A stretch of 64,000 nucleotides of DNA from Larix kaempferi (taxonomy: Eukaryota > Streptophyta > Pinopsida > Pinales > Pinaceae), in the NCBI GenBank assembly GCA_027924585.1, contig BSBM01000602.1:11469501-11533500 (forward strand). Reading direction: 5' to 3'. The position numbers and the translations under genes are program-made. Of the stretch, positions 23,127 through 36,260 are shown in pieces. Each line of letters starts with the position of its first letter. Within the stretch, counting starts at the first letter, position 1. The notes under the pieces were generated by a model. The model did no database searches, was not told the origin of the DNA, and saw only the letters and a program-made list of their open reading frames with translations.

Positions 23127-23560
23127 TGAGAGAGCGATCTTTGGAGGATTTGGTACACCGTGAGAAAGAGTGTCTTGGGTGATGTGATGTATTATATCTG
23201 AAAATGGTTTGGAACTACAATGATGTATCACAAGAGCAGATCCATATTGATGCTACAACATGTCCCAATTAAGCATGACTCGTAGTTGTTATATGTCACA
23301 TGGGAGAATATTTCATCTACGTGACAAATCGCATGTGATGAATTCTTTCAAGGCTATGATATGCCTCGCGGGAAAATGCATTGGATGATGTGACATGTCA
23401 CACATGGGAAAATATTTCTATGTGTGATGTGTCACATGGGTAAAAATTTGGATGGTGTGACATGTGAGAGTATATCACAAGGGGAAATTCTCTCAAGGAT
23501 GCGACCTTGCATCACGTCATGGAGAGATAGTTATCTGTGCAATGCACAACACATAATGGG
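23127..23560. repeat. Degenerate minisatellite with GTGACATGT cores, right part, unit A
   Basis: Continuation of the array from 19440 after the solo LTR. It shows GTGACATGTCACACATGGG, TGTGATGTGTCACATGGG and similar units, many containing the near-palindrome GTGACATGTCAC. Confidence 0.65.
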
Positions 23561-24679
23561 AAGTTAGGTTCAGTTGCAACATGATTGAGTGATTATCCCA
23601 TAATTCAAAACAAGCGAACACTGAACATAAAAAAAGTGGATTCAAAACAGTTCTCTCTCAAGTAGAGCAAAACAAAGCTAGTGAGCCATAGAGATTATGA
23701 GGGATGAATGACCAATAAGACAAATTTTGAGAGGATGAGTCATGCAACCAAGGATGACGAGTAAAAATATTAGAGATAAAAATTAAGGACCTATGGATTT
23801 TCCTATGAGTAAATAAATTATGGGATGTTGTTACTTGCACAACAAATGGATACACACAATTTCTTGAAAACCCATATCAAATAACAAAAATGTCAAACCA
23901 TTAACAACAATGACAATCAATTAATAATGAATCATTTGAAAGAATATTTTAATAATAATTTAAAAATATCGATATAAACTCTTACTAACATAGGAATGCA
24001 AGGATAAGAAACAATTCAATAGTTCTTTATAATAATATATTGTCCAAGTGCTTAGTTAGTGTAACCACACAATTGCCTATGATAATATATCCATTTCACA
24101 CCCACCATATTATGGGTTTTATAGAATGAAATATTTGTCAACAAACCCAAAAAAACCTATGTTTTTGGATTTCCTATGGTCTTCGTTATCCTAGGAACGA
24201 CCAAAAAATATTTAGTCAAATATGATGTTTCGGGATTGCCTATGATATTTTAATTGAAAAAATGCACTTCATTGTTCCATTTCCACGTGTTATTCAACAT
24301 TGTTTACAATGGAAATGGTGCTCTTAGGTTTTGTGTTTTTTACCTTGACTATATCTAAATGTAGGTTAGGTGTACCTTTTATTATTTTAATTTTTCTTGT
24401 ATTATGGACAAATCTATATTTAGAAGATTGTCTTTGCTAGAATATTGTCTTTGTTATTCTTGTATTAACCATTTACCCCTTATTTTGTTCCTATGTAAAT
24501 AGAACAAGGGCTTCTCAACCCTCATTTTCTAACTCATTCTCACTATGAAAGCAACATAATCATACATGTAATGAATAAGGCATTGTTAGTAGTAGTATTT
24601 TGTTTGTTGTTCTTTCAGACACATTTTTCATGATTGCATCGAGAGAAGCGAGGTGCTCTACAACCCAGTATGGGGGAGA
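23561..24679. other. AT-rich segment, no gene seen, unit A
   Basis: No recognised coding or RNA gene. Its right end reads CCAGTATGGGGGAGATGTTG, where GGGGGAGA resembles a retrotransposon polypurine tract and TGTTGTAACG from 24680 an LTR start, but no LTR end or coding region supports this. Confidence 0.35.
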
Positions 24680-24711
24680 TGTTGTAACGTTTGTTTCTAA
24701 CAAAATAATTA

Positions 24712-24860
24712 AAAAATAATAATAAAAAATTAATGTCGGCTCATAAAATAAAAAATTATGGAAAGTAGTTTAAAAAAATCCATGTTGGCTCATAAAATAA
24801 AATATTATGAAAAGTAATTAAAAATTAGATGTTCGTTTATAAAATAAAAACTTAAAACTT
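24712..24860 (+). repeat. Three degenerate ~50-bp tandem repeats, unit A
   Basis: Three successive units share GGCTCATAAAATAAAA followed by an ATTATGRAAAGTA motif. The third is the most diverged (TCGTTTATAAAATAAAAAC). Also present in unit B near 53560-53710. Confidence 0.7.
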
Positions 24861-26049
24861 AAGCCCGGATCTATCAATCAAGAGAGATCAAATTTCTTGA
24901 GTTTAAATTTAAAAAAGAAATACACCTCAATAAATTGGATCCCTCTCGGTGCTTGATAGATACGGGTTTAAGATGGATCTATGTTGGTCTAAACCATAAG
25001 TGGAGTTATTAGGCATTGCTCCAAAATAATCTAATCATTCATGAAATCAATTTTTTTGTCACATCATTAGTTATTCTCCACCTCATCATCTTAATATTGT
25101 AGATTTGTGTGAATAATACAAAAGGTAATGAATGAGTAAATGAATTTAAGGTAACAATTTGTGTGACTTATAAAGGTGAAATTAATACAATGTACATACC
25201 TGAAAGGGCCACTAATTGTACCCCATCCAAAATTTGTAGTTTAAATTTGGTAATATGAATCTAGGACAGTCTAAGATATTTTCGTTTAGCCCATTCAAGC
25301 TTGAACTTATCAAGTCTCTCCTTCGAGGTAAAAATTTTCATTGGACCTCCACTATGATATTAGTCATGCATAAGCATCAGTGATGTAATACTTGGTAGTT
25401 AGGTTAACACATTATTAAGACCCACTTAAATTATTTGTATAGTAAGAAATGTGTTAGGCCCCTTTGAGTATAGGGGAGACCAAATTCAATAAGTCAAACA
25501 TCATCCCTCACACACACACATATTGACTCCACACCCTACATACTCTTATATTCTTATATCTATCTTAAGTGTTGATTCCCAAAGTGGATCCTCTCATCAA
25601 ACAAAGGGGTCAATCATATATCTTTTGTTGGCATTATTGAATCTAAAGCTCAATTTTGTAATATATATATTTTTTATGGAAGAGCAGCACTAGGGCCTTT
25701 ACATTTTCTTGATATCTATATAAAAGACTGTGTAGGAGTTATGTAGTGGAATAGAATACGAGATATGAAAAAGAGATTTGCATGCCTCTTATATAGCATT
25801 ATTTTTATTATAAAAGAAGTTTCTTCAAGAACTTCCCAAATGTTTTAAAACATCTACATAATGTATTTTTTGTTCACTTTAAATAATAATTACAAATTTT
25901 ATCTATGAAAAAAATATCTACTTCAGTCTTAAACTTGGAAGCTCTATCCAATGAGACACCCCTTAGGGCTATTCCAAGCAAATATGTTACTTGAATAAAT
26001 ATAAATTTAATGGTTAATATTTAAATATGCATACATGCAATTAGTATTA
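24861..26049. other. AT-rich segment, no gene seen, unit A
   Basis: No open frame or family motif was recognised. It holds a short CACACACACACA run near 25510 and a few homopolymer runs. Confidence 0.4.
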
Positions 26050-26295
26050 CATGATATCTAGACACTGAAGTAATATGTATCAAAAACCCCTAAAATGTTT
26101 CATCTTCATAATTGTTTTGCCTTCACACATGTTTTCATTTTCATAATATTGCCTTCTTAGTTATTTTCATATAATTTTTTTTTATATAATAATGTCCATA
26201 GAAGTTAGAACCATAAAAAAATATTGATCCAAAACTACAAGATGAAACATTTTAGGGGTTTTTGATACATATTATTTCAGTGTCTAGATATCATG
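26050..26295. repeat. 57-bp near-perfect inverted repeat (foldback), unit A
   Basis: Arms 26050-26106 and 26239-26295 are reverse complements with one mismatch in 57 by eye, separated by about 132 bp. They could form a long hairpin. The loop itself is copied again immediately downstream (26295-26414). Repeated in unit B at 54883-55128. Confidence 0.88.
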
Positions 26296-26414
26296 TTTTG
26301 CCTTCACACATGTTTTCATTTTCATAATATTGCCTTCTTAGTTATTTTCAAATAATTTTTTTTATATAATAATGTCCATAGAAGTTAGAACCATAAAAAA
26401 TATTGATCCAAAAT
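26114..26414 (+). repeat. ~120-bp direct repeat overlapping the foldback, unit A
   Basis: TTTTGCCTTCACACATG through TGATCCAAAA occurs at about 26114-26237 and again at 26295-26414, spaced by ~181 bp. The copies differ by small indels in the T-rich run. Confidence 0.85.
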
Positions 26415-26655
26415 TACATTTAACAAAAGCTTTTTTATATAAAATTAAAATTTCCAAATGAATTATGATTAACCTTTACCAAATTCATAATATTGTTTTC
26501 TTGCATATTTTCAAATATTTTTTTTCGAAGAGTTACATTTAACAGGAGTTATATATATATATATATCCAGAGCTGCATTTAACAAGAATTTTTTTACATA
26601 AAATTAAAATTTCCCATTAGATCAGGGATAACCCTTACCAAATTCATAATTTAAA
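26415..26655 (+). repeat. Imperfect direct repeat (ACATTTAACA...), unit A
   Basis: ACATTTAACAAAAGC through CCAAATTCATAAT near 26416-26490 recurs diverged near 26573-26650, with an (AT)n run between. A smaller ACATTTAACAGG copy lies near 26526. Confidence 0.6.
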
Positions 26656-26734
26656 TTAATACATGGATGATGTGGTCGTTGGATGTGCAAATATGTAAAG
26701 TAAATTCAAAATGCAAGCATTTGAATAATTTTTT

Positions 26735-27895
26735 AGTGAGCATTGTGAAATTTTCATAATTTTTTTATAATTTAAAATATAAATTTTGTGTAACTTATTT
26801 TAAGTTTGCTCATTTTCATACTTTTATTAAGCATTGTGAAATTTTCATAATTTTCTTCTAGTATTTTAAAAATTAACACTTAATTTTTCATATTGTTTTC
26901 TTGTATAGAATTTAAAGAGATGTACTTTTTGTCAATGTTATTCTTAATAATTTAGTTTCTTTTTTCCATATTAAAATAGTTAGGATTAATAATTAAGAGT
27001 TTGTTGAAATAGTTCAGAGTTCAAGTTAATAATTATGAGTATGTTGAAATATGTTAGGATTAGTTTTCTCTTCATAATCTAAAAGATTGGTTAAAAGATT
27101 GAAGATAAGGAAGCATATAAGTGTGGAAGGGTACTTTGGTAAGATGAGAGAAAGAGAAGATCAGATAGGAAGTAGAAAACTAGGGAAGAGTTATATGTTT
27201 CATGGAAATATTTAATTTTATAAAAGTATTTAGTTTTTTTTCTATGCTTGTTTTTAATAATTATATTTCTTAACTCAAAAAATATTTGTTTGTTTTTATT
27301 TTAACTTTGCTCATTTTTCATATTTTTAGTGAACATTGTGAAATTTTCATAATTTTTTTCTAATTTAAAAACTAAATTTTGTGTAACTTATTTTAACTTT
27401 CCTCATTTTCATACTTTTACTAAGCATTGTGAAATTTTTATAATTTTCTTCTAGTATTTTAAAAATTAACACTTAATTTTCCATATTGTTTTCTTGTATA
27501 GAATTTTAAGAGATGACGTGAAATGTATATTTTCTTGTAATTAGTACTATGATGTTGTACATAGAGACTTGATACATACTTTTTGTCAATGTTATTCTTA
27601 ATAATTTAGTTTCTTTTTTCCATATTTAAATAGTTAGGATTAATAATTAAGAGTTTGTTGAAATAGTTGAGAGTTCAAGTTAATAATTATGAGTATGTTG
27701 AAATAGGTTAGAGTTCTAGTTAATCGTTCTTAGTTTAAAGCTTTGTTAGATTATAAATTGCTATCTTGTTTGCTTTTGGTAAATTGTTTTTCAATGTTTT
27801 TTTCATGGTTATATATAAAAATTTAATTGAAATATTTAAATGAGAATAACATTGTAGAAAATATTTTTTATGAATATTAAATTGTATATATATTT
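26735..27895 (+). repeat. 593-bp tandem repeat, about two copies, unit A
   Basis: The anchor CATTGTGAAATTTTCATAAT begins at 26741 and again at 27334, a period of 593. Further shared landmarks are AGTTAGGATTAATAATTAAG and GTATGTTGAAATA. Each monomer also has an internal repeat of the CATTGTGAAATTTT motif. Very AT-rich, no coding. Confidence 0.85.
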
Positions 27896-28230
27896 TATAT
27901 TGTTTGCATTAGTATGTTGACCATAGGGGTTTTATTGAAAGTCTTGTATAGAGTGTTTTCAAAGGACCATTTTGGGAAATTGCCTGGAAACAATTTCCTA
28001 ACTCGGTATCTTGACACATGTGCCTTTGTTGTAGCTGGAAACTGGGACGCCGTTGCGCTAGTAATAGGTGGAGGGAGGTAACTCCCAGAGAAGCCCTCCC
28101 AGTATGCCCCAAGTTGGGTGGTCGACCATGTATACACAAGGTTTTTAAAGTGGTCTAACGAGGGACCCCCCTTTGTTGACACTCTATTCAAGCAACCTAC
28201 GAGTTAGGATTTCTTTCCTTGGTAATTATA
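27896..28230. other. Conserved segment closing the macro-repeat unit, unit A
   Basis: Less AT-rich stretch just before the next satellite, also at 62643-62977. It has open frames on both strands. The minus-strand frame begins MNRVSTKGGPSLDHFKNLVY, and plus-strand pieces read SWVVDHVYTRFLKW and NEGPPFVDTLFKQPTS. Small indels between units change the frames, so neither is clearly protein-coding. Family not recognised. Confidence 0.4.
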
Positions 28231-28754
28231 AATTTAACCTCCTCTAAACCTTAGTTACATTAGCCACTCTCATCCATTCTCTCTCTCTCTCTCTCCCTCT
28301 CTCTCTTAACCCCTAACCCACAATATCTTTATCTCTCTCTAAACAACTATCCCCACCCTTAACCCCCAATCTCTCTCTCTCTAAAACCCTAACACCTCTT
28401 TCTCTCTCTCTAAATCCTAAGCCCCAATATCTCTCTCTCCCTAAACCCATAACCACTAATATCTCTCTCTCTAAACTCCTAACATCCAATCACTCCGCTC
28501 TCTCTCTAAAATCCTCACCTCCAAATCTCTCTCTCTCTGCCACTAAACCTATAACCCCCAATCTCCCTCTCTTTAAACCTCTAACCCACAATATCTCTCT
28601 CTTTGTCCATAAATCGCTAACCTCCAATCTCTCTCTCTCTCTCTCTCTCTCAATCCTTAAACACCAATATCTCTCTCTAAACCACTAACCCCCAATCTCT
28701 CTCTAAACCCCGAATCCCTATTCTCTCACTCACTCTCTAAACCTTTAACCCTCA

Positions 28755-28790
<36 letters not shown>

Positions 28791-28838
28791 AAACACCTAA
28801 ACTCCAATCTCTCTCTCTCTCTCTCTCTCTATAGATGC

Positions 28839-28872
<34 letters not shown>

Positions 28873-28958
28873 CTACCTATCAATTATTTATCTATCTAAA
28901 TGTATAAACCCTAAACTCTCTCTCTCTCTCTCTCTAAACCCCTGACCCCAATATTTTT

Positions 28959-28996
<38 letters not shown>

Positions 28997-29838
28997 CTAA
29001 CGACCACTATCCCTATTTCCATATCTCTCTCTTCAAACCCCTAAACCACAATCTCTATATCTCTCTCTCTCTCTCTAAACCCTCAATCTACTATCTCTCA
29101 CTCTAACCCCTAATCCTTAATCTCTCTCTCTCTCTCTAAACCCCTAACCTCCAATCTCTCGCTCTCTCTCTCAACTCCTAACCACCAGTCTCAATCATTA
29201 TATAACTCTCTCTCTCAACACATTACCCCTATATCTCTATCTCTCTCTAAACCCCTAACCCCCAATCTCTAACTCTCTCTCTTAACCACTAATCCTCAAT
29301 CTCTCTCTAAACCCCTAACCTCCAATCTCTCTCTCTCTCTCTCTCTCTAAAACCCTAAAAATCCAAATCTCTCTCTCTCTCTCTCTCTCTCAATCCTTAA
29401 CCCCAAGTTTCTCTCTCTCCCTTTCTCTCTAAACCCCAACCACAAATTTGTCTCCCTCTGAAATTCTAATCCCCAATATCTCCATCTTTCTCTCTCTAAA
29501 GCATTAGCCCTCAATCTCTCTCTCTCTATAAACCCCTAATCCCCAATTCTCTCTCTCTAAACCCCTAACCACCAATTTCTCTATTTTTATCTCTTTGTCT
29601 CTTTCTCAAAACTCATAACCACCAATCCCTCTATCTCTCTCTAAACCATTAACCCCCGATATCTCTCTCTTTGAAAGCCTAATCCTCAATATCTGTCTTC
29701 CTATATCCCTCTCTCTAAACCTCGAAACCCCAATCTCCCTCTCTCTCACTAAACCCTAACCATCGTTCTCTCTCTCTCTCTCTAAACAAATAACCCCACC
29801 CCCAACCTCCAATATTTCTCTTTATAAAACCCTCACAC

Positions 29839-29876
<38 letters not shown>

Positions 29877-30758
29877 GCTAACCACTAATCTCTCTCATTC
29901 CATCTCTCTCTCTCTCCAAATCCTTAACCCCCAATCTCTCTCTCTCTAAACCCCTAACACCCAATATATCTCTTCCTATCACTCTCTCTCTAAACACCAA
30001 ACCCCCAATATCCCTCTCTCTCTCTAAACCCCTAACCAACATTCTATCTCATATATCTCTCTCTCTAAACCCCTAACCCTCAATCTCTCTGTCTTTCTCT
30101 CTCTCTCTAAACCACTAACCCCCAATATATATCTATCTCTCTAAACCATTAATCCCCAATTTATCCCTCTCTAAGCCTCTAAACCCCAATCTCTATCTCT
30201 CCAAACCCCTAACCCCGAATATCTTTGTCCCTTTCTCTCTCTCTTTCACTCTCTCTTTATCTATATATATATCTATCTATATAAACCCCTAACCCTTAAC
30301 CCCCAATATCTCTCTCTCTCTCTCTCAACCCTAACCACTAATCTCCCTCTCTCTAAACTCCTAACACCCAATCGCTCTATCTTTATCTTTATAAAGCATT
30401 AACACTCAAACTCTCACTCTCTCTAAACCATTAATCCCCAACTATCTCTCTCTCACTAAAACCCTAATACATAATATTTCTCTCCCTCTCTCTAAACCCC
30501 TAACCACCAATATCTCTTTCTCTAAACCCATAACTCCTAATCTCTCTATATATATCTCTAAACTACTAACCCCCAATATCTCTCTCTATAAACCCCTAAC
30601 CCTCAATATCTCTCTTCTTATCTCCCTCTCACTCTAAACCCTGAACCCCCAATCTCCCTCTCTCACTAAACCCTAACCACCATTCTCTCTCTTTCAATCT
30701 CCCTCTCTAAACTTCTAACCACCAATTTCTTTATCTCTCTCTAAACAACTAACCCCCA

Positions 30759-30801
<43 letters not shown>

Positions 30802-30885
30802 AGCCCCTAAAACCCTATATATATATATATTTAAGCCCCTAATCCCCAATCTCTCTCTATGCCTCCCTAATCCACTAACACCCAA

Positions 30886-30916
<31 letters not shown>

Positions 30917-31273
30917 CTAACCCACAATATCTCTCTCCCTAAACCCTTAACCACCATTTTCTCTCTCTCTCTCTCTAAACACCTGACCTCAATCTCTCTA
31001 TATCTCTCTAGAAAACTAACCCCACCCCTAACTACCAATCTCTCTCTCTCTCTAAACCCCTAACCCCCGTTCTCTATCTCTCTCTCTCTCTCTCAATCTA
31101 AACCTCTAACCCCCTCTCTCTCTCTCTCTCTCTCTCTCTAAACAACTAGCCTCCTATCTCTCCCTCTCTCTAAACCCCTAACCCCCAATCTTTCGCTCTC
31201 TCGCTCTCTCTCTCTCTCTCCCTTAATCCCTAACCCCCAATCGCTATTTCTCTCTCGCTAAACCCCTAACCGC

Positions 31274-31306
<33 letters not shown>

Positions 31307-32703
31307 AACACCTAACCCCCAATCTCTCTATCTCTTTATCTCTTTAAACAATTAAACCCATGTGACCAATAACCCCCAATTTATCCCTCTCTCTAAAACC
31401 CTAAGACCCAATCATTCTCTCTCTCTCTCTCTAAACACCTACCACCATTCTCTCTCTCTCTCTCTCTCTCTCTCTAAACTCCTAGCCCCCAATCTCTTTA
31501 CCTCTCGCTAAAACCCTAACCCCCAATCTCCCAGTCTCTAAACCCCTAAACCTCAATCTCTCTCTTCTTATATCTTCATCTCTAAACCCTGAACCCCTTA
31601 TCTGTCTATCTCTCTCTAAACCCCTAACCCCCAATCTCTATCTCTCTCTCTAAACCCCTAACCTCCAATATCTCTCTCTCTCTATTCCCCTAAACCCAAA
31701 TTTCTCTTTCTCTCTCTCTCTAAACCCCTAATCTCTCTCTCTCTCTCTCTCTCTCTCTAAACCCCTAACTCCCAATCTCTCTCTCTCTCCCTCTCTCTCT
31801 AAACCCTCACCAAAAATTTGTCGCTCTCTCTGGAATTCTAATCCCCAATCTCTCTGTATTTCTCTCTCTAAAGCATTAAATCCCAATCTCTCTCTCTCTC
31901 TCTCTAAAACCGTGACACCTAATCTTTCTCTCTCTCTATAAACCCCTAACCACCAATTTCTCTCTTTCTATCTCTATATCTCTCTCTCGAAACCCATAAC
32001 CACCAATCTCTCTATCTCTCTTGAAACCACTAACCCCCAATATAGCTCTCTTTAAAATCCTAATTCCCAATCTTTGTCTTCCTATATCCCTCTCACTCTA
32101 AACCTTAAAACCCCAATCTCCCTCTCTCTCACTAAACCCTAACCACCATTCTCTCTCTCTCTCTCTATAAATCCCTGACATCCATTCTCTCTATCTCTCT
32201 CTAAATAAATAATCCCACCCCTAACCTACAATATCTCTCTTTATAAAACCCTCTCTCTCTCTCTCAAGCACTAACCACTAATCTCTCTCATTCCATCTCT
32301 CTCTCTCTCTCTCTCAAAACCCCTAACCCCTAATATCTATATCTCTCTCCAAACTTGTAACCTACGATCTCTCTCTCTCAAAACCCCTAACACCCAATAT
32401 ATCTCTTTCTATTACTCTCTCTCCAAAAACTAAATCATCAATCTCCCTCTTTCTCTCTAAACCCCTGACCAACATTCTCTCTCATCTATCTTTCTCTCTA
32501 AACCCATAACCCCCAATATCTCTATCTCTCTCTAAACAACTAACCCCCAATCTCTCTCTCTCTCAGCACCTAATCCCCAATCTCTCTCTATGTATCTCTA
32601 AACCACTGACACCCAAACTCTCTATCTCTCTCTCTCTTTTTATATCTTCCTCTCTAAACCCTGAACCCCCAATCTACCTCTCTATCTGTAAACCCTGAAC
32701 CAC

Positions 32704-32739
<36 letters not shown>

Positions 32740-32910
32740 AAACACCTAATCACTAGTCTCTCTATCTATCTAAGCAACTAACCCCAAATATATCCCTCTC
32801 CATCTATTTATTTGAGCCCCTAACCCCCAACCTCTCTCTCTCTCTCTCTCTCTAAATCCTTAAGCCCCAATATCTCTCTCCCTAAACCCCTAACCCTCAA
32901 TCCCTCTCTC
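28231..32910. repeat. CT-rich, telomere-like minisatellite, unit B first block
   Basis: Collinear with 1-4732 and nearly identical apart from different lengths of the (CT)n runs, which is typical of slippage. Core CTAAACCCCTAACCCCCAAT variants recur throughout. It ends at an LTR copy. Confidence 0.92.
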
Positions 32911-33558
32911 TGTTAGGAACCCATGTCTTTACTTTGTTAGTACGATGTTGTTGGACGCATATGCTTTGTAAGTCGTCCCGTAGTAATTGTTGATCAATAG
33001 TTTGTGTTATTGTTGTTGGCGCATATGCTTTGTAAGTCGCCCGTAGTATTGTTGATCCATAGTTTGTAACGGCCCATGGTTTCGACCCATAGTATTGGCG
33101 CCTAGAATTAGTATATAAGTTTGTATTGAGCTTTCTCAAAGGAGGTTGCCCCCTCGAAGTGGCCTGTGATCAATACAAAAGTGATTCTCAGTTCTGTCAT
33201 TTCTGCTATTTCGCGTATTCTTGTTAATTAATTGTTGCAGGTGCCTCACATCTGGTATCAGAGCACTTTCTTGGGTTTGCTGGGTGAAATTTCTGCCAAA
33301 TTTTTTTTCGCATCTGTTGCAGGTTCGGATTTGGGAATAATCCCTATCCGATTAACTGTGGGAAGTACTTGTGCATAAGCCCTAAAACTCATTGCGAGGA
33401 GTACCACAAGAACCCCGAAGTCGCTGGCCTATTGAGAGGACGTGCCGGCGAAAACGGCAACGACCCCTACCTGATTGACTAGTTTCCACCCGTGAGGTAA
33501 ACCAATTGCTATCGTTTGTGGCAAAGCACTTATCAGTTTTACCTGAGCCGTGGAGTGA
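32911..33558 (+). mobile_element. Truncated second copy of the LTR plus leader, unit B
   Basis: LTR 32911-33250 (340 bp, lacking ~34 bp after the TATATAAG box), primer binding site TGGTATCAGAGC at 33253-33264, then leader until GCCGTGGAGTGA at 33558. There it joins satellite abruptly. The missing remainder of the leader is present in the copies at 4733 and 37412. This junction marks a nested duplication. Confidence 0.85.
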
Positions 33559-33821
33559 CTGTCTCATTCTCTCTAAAACCCTCAATCTACTATCTCTCAC
33601 TCTAACCCCTAATCCTTAATCTCTCTCTCTCTCTCTAAACCCCTAACCTCCAATCTCTCTCTCTCTCTCTCAACTCCTAACCACCAGTCTCAATCATTAT
33701 ATAACTCTCTCTCTAAACACATTACCCCTATATCTCTATCTCTCTCTAAACCCCTAACCCCCAATCTCTAACTCTCTCTCTTAACCACTAATCCTCAATC
33801 TCTCTCTAAACCCCTAACCTC

Positions 33822-33853
<32 letters not shown>

Positions 33854-34339
33854 AAAATCCTAAAAATCCAAATCCCTCTCTCTCTCTCTCTCAATCCTTA
33901 ACCCCAAGTTTCTCTCTCTCCCTTTCTCTCTAAACCCCAACCACAAATTTGTCTCCCTCTGAAATTATAATCCCCAATATCTCCATCTTTCTCTCTCTAA
34001 AGCATTAGCCCTCAATCTCTCTCTCTCTATAAACCCCTAATCCCCAATTCTCTCTCTCTAAATCCCTAACCACCAATTTCTCTATTTTTATCTCTTTGTC
34101 TCTTTCTCAAAACTCATAACCACCAATCCCTCTATCTCTCTCTAAACCATTAACCCCCAATATCTCTCTCTTTGAAAGCCTAATCCTCAATCTCTGTCTT
34201 CCTATATCCCTCTCTCTAAACCTCGAAACCCCAATCTCCCTCTCTCTCACTAAACCCTAACCATCATTCTCTCTCTCTCTCTCTAAATAAATAACCCCAC
34301 CCCCAACCTCCAATATTTCTCTTTATAAAACCCTAACAC

Positions 34340-34383
<44 letters not shown>

Positions 34384-35265
34384 GCTAACCACTAATCTCT
34401 CTCATTCCATCTCTCTCTCTCTCCAAATCCTTAACCCCCAATCTCTCTCTCTCTAAACCCCTAACACCCAATATATCTCTTCCTATCACTCTCTCTCTAA
34501 ACACCAAACCCCCAATATCCCTCTCTCTCTCTAAACCCCTAACCAACATTCTATCTTATATATCTCTCTCTCTAAACCCCTAACCCTCAATCTCTCTGTC
34601 TTTCTCTCTCTCTCTAAACCACTAACCCCCAATATATATCTATCTCTCTAAACCATTAATCCCCAATCTATCCCTCTCTAAGCCTCTAAACCCCAATCTC
34701 CATCTCTCCAAACCCCTAACCCCGAATATCTTTGTCCCTTTCTCTCTCTCTTTCACTCTCTCTTTATCTATATATATATCTATCTATATAAACCCCTAAC
34801 CCTTAACCCCCAATATCTCTCTCTCTCTCTCTCAACCCTAACCACTAATCTCCCTCTCTCTAGACTCCTAACACCCAATCGCTCTATCTTTATCTTTATA
34901 AAGCATTAACACTCAAACTCTCACTCTCTCTTAACCATTAATCCCCAACTATCTCTCTCTCACTAAAACCCTAATACATAATATTTCTCTCCCTCTCTCT
35001 AAACCCCTAACCACCAATATCTCTCTCTCTAAACCCATAACTCCTAATCTCTCTATATATATCTCTAAACTACTAACCCCCAATATCTCTCTCTATAAAC
35101 CCCTAACCCTCAATATCTCTCTTCTTATCTCCCTCTCACTCTAAACCCTGAACCCCCAATCTCCCTCTCTCACTAAACCCTAACCACCATTCTCTCTCTT
35201 TCAATCTCCCTCTCTAAACTTCTAACCACCAATTTCTTTATCTCTCTCTAAACAACTAACCCCCA

Positions 35266-35310
<45 letters not shown>

Positions 35311-35395
35311 AGCCCCTAAAACCCTATATATATATATATATATTTAAGCCCCTAATCCCCAATCTCTCTCTATGCCTCCCTAAGCCACTAACACC

Positions 35396-35431
<36 letters not shown>

Positions 35432-36225
35432 CTAACCCACAATATCTCTCTCCCTAAACCCTTAACCACCATTTTCTCTCTCTCTCTCTCTAAACACCTG
35501 ACCTCAATCTCTCTATATCTCTCTAGAAAACTAACCCCACCCCTAACTACCAATCTCTCTCTCTCTCTAAACCCCTAACCCCCGTTCTCTCTCTCTCTCT
35601 CTCTCTCTCAATCTAAACCTCTAACCCTCTTTCTCTCTCTCTCTCTCTCTAAACAACTAACCTCCTATCTCTCCCTCTCTCTAAACCCCTAACCCCCAAT
35701 CTCTCTCTCTCTCGCTCTCTCTCTCTCTCTCCCTTAATCCCTAACCTCCAATCGCTCTTTCTCTCTCGCTAAACCCCTAACCGCCATTCTCTCTCTCTCT
35801 CTAAACACCTAACCCCCAATCTCTCTATCTCTTTATCTCTTTAAACAATTAAACCCATGTGACCAATAACCCCCAATTTATCCCTCTCTCTAAAACCCTA
35901 ACACCCAATCATTCTCTCTCTCTCTCTCTAAACACCTACCACCATTCTCTCTCTCTCTCTCTCTCTCTCTCTAAACTCCTAGCCCCCAATCTCTTTACCT
36001 CTCGCTAAAACCCTAACCCCCAATCTCTCAGTCTCTAAACCCCTAAACCTCAATCTCTCTCTTCTTATATCTTCATCTCTAAACCCTGAACCCCTTATCT
36101 CTGTATCTCTCTCTAAACCCCTAACCCCCAATCTCTATCTCTCTCTCTAAACCCCTAACCTCCAATATCTCTCTCTCTCTATTCCCCTAAACCCAAATTT
36201 CTCTTTCTCTCTCTCTCTAAACCCC

Positions 36226-36260
<35 letters not shown>

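Larger units (their letters stand above)
1..28230. repeat. Macro-repeat unit A (28.2 kb)
   Basis: The first bases of the window (AATTTAACCTCCTCTAAACC) recur at 28231, where the same order of satellite, LTR leader, LINE, gypsy element and AT-rich filler starts again. This defines a tandem unit of about 28.2 kb. Relative to unit B it carries an extra solo LTR (19814-23121). It lacks a nested satellite duplication, a 79-bp stretch after 10597, and the aquaporin-containing segment. The left edge coincides with the window start, so the true upstream boundary cannot be seen. Confidence 0.9.
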
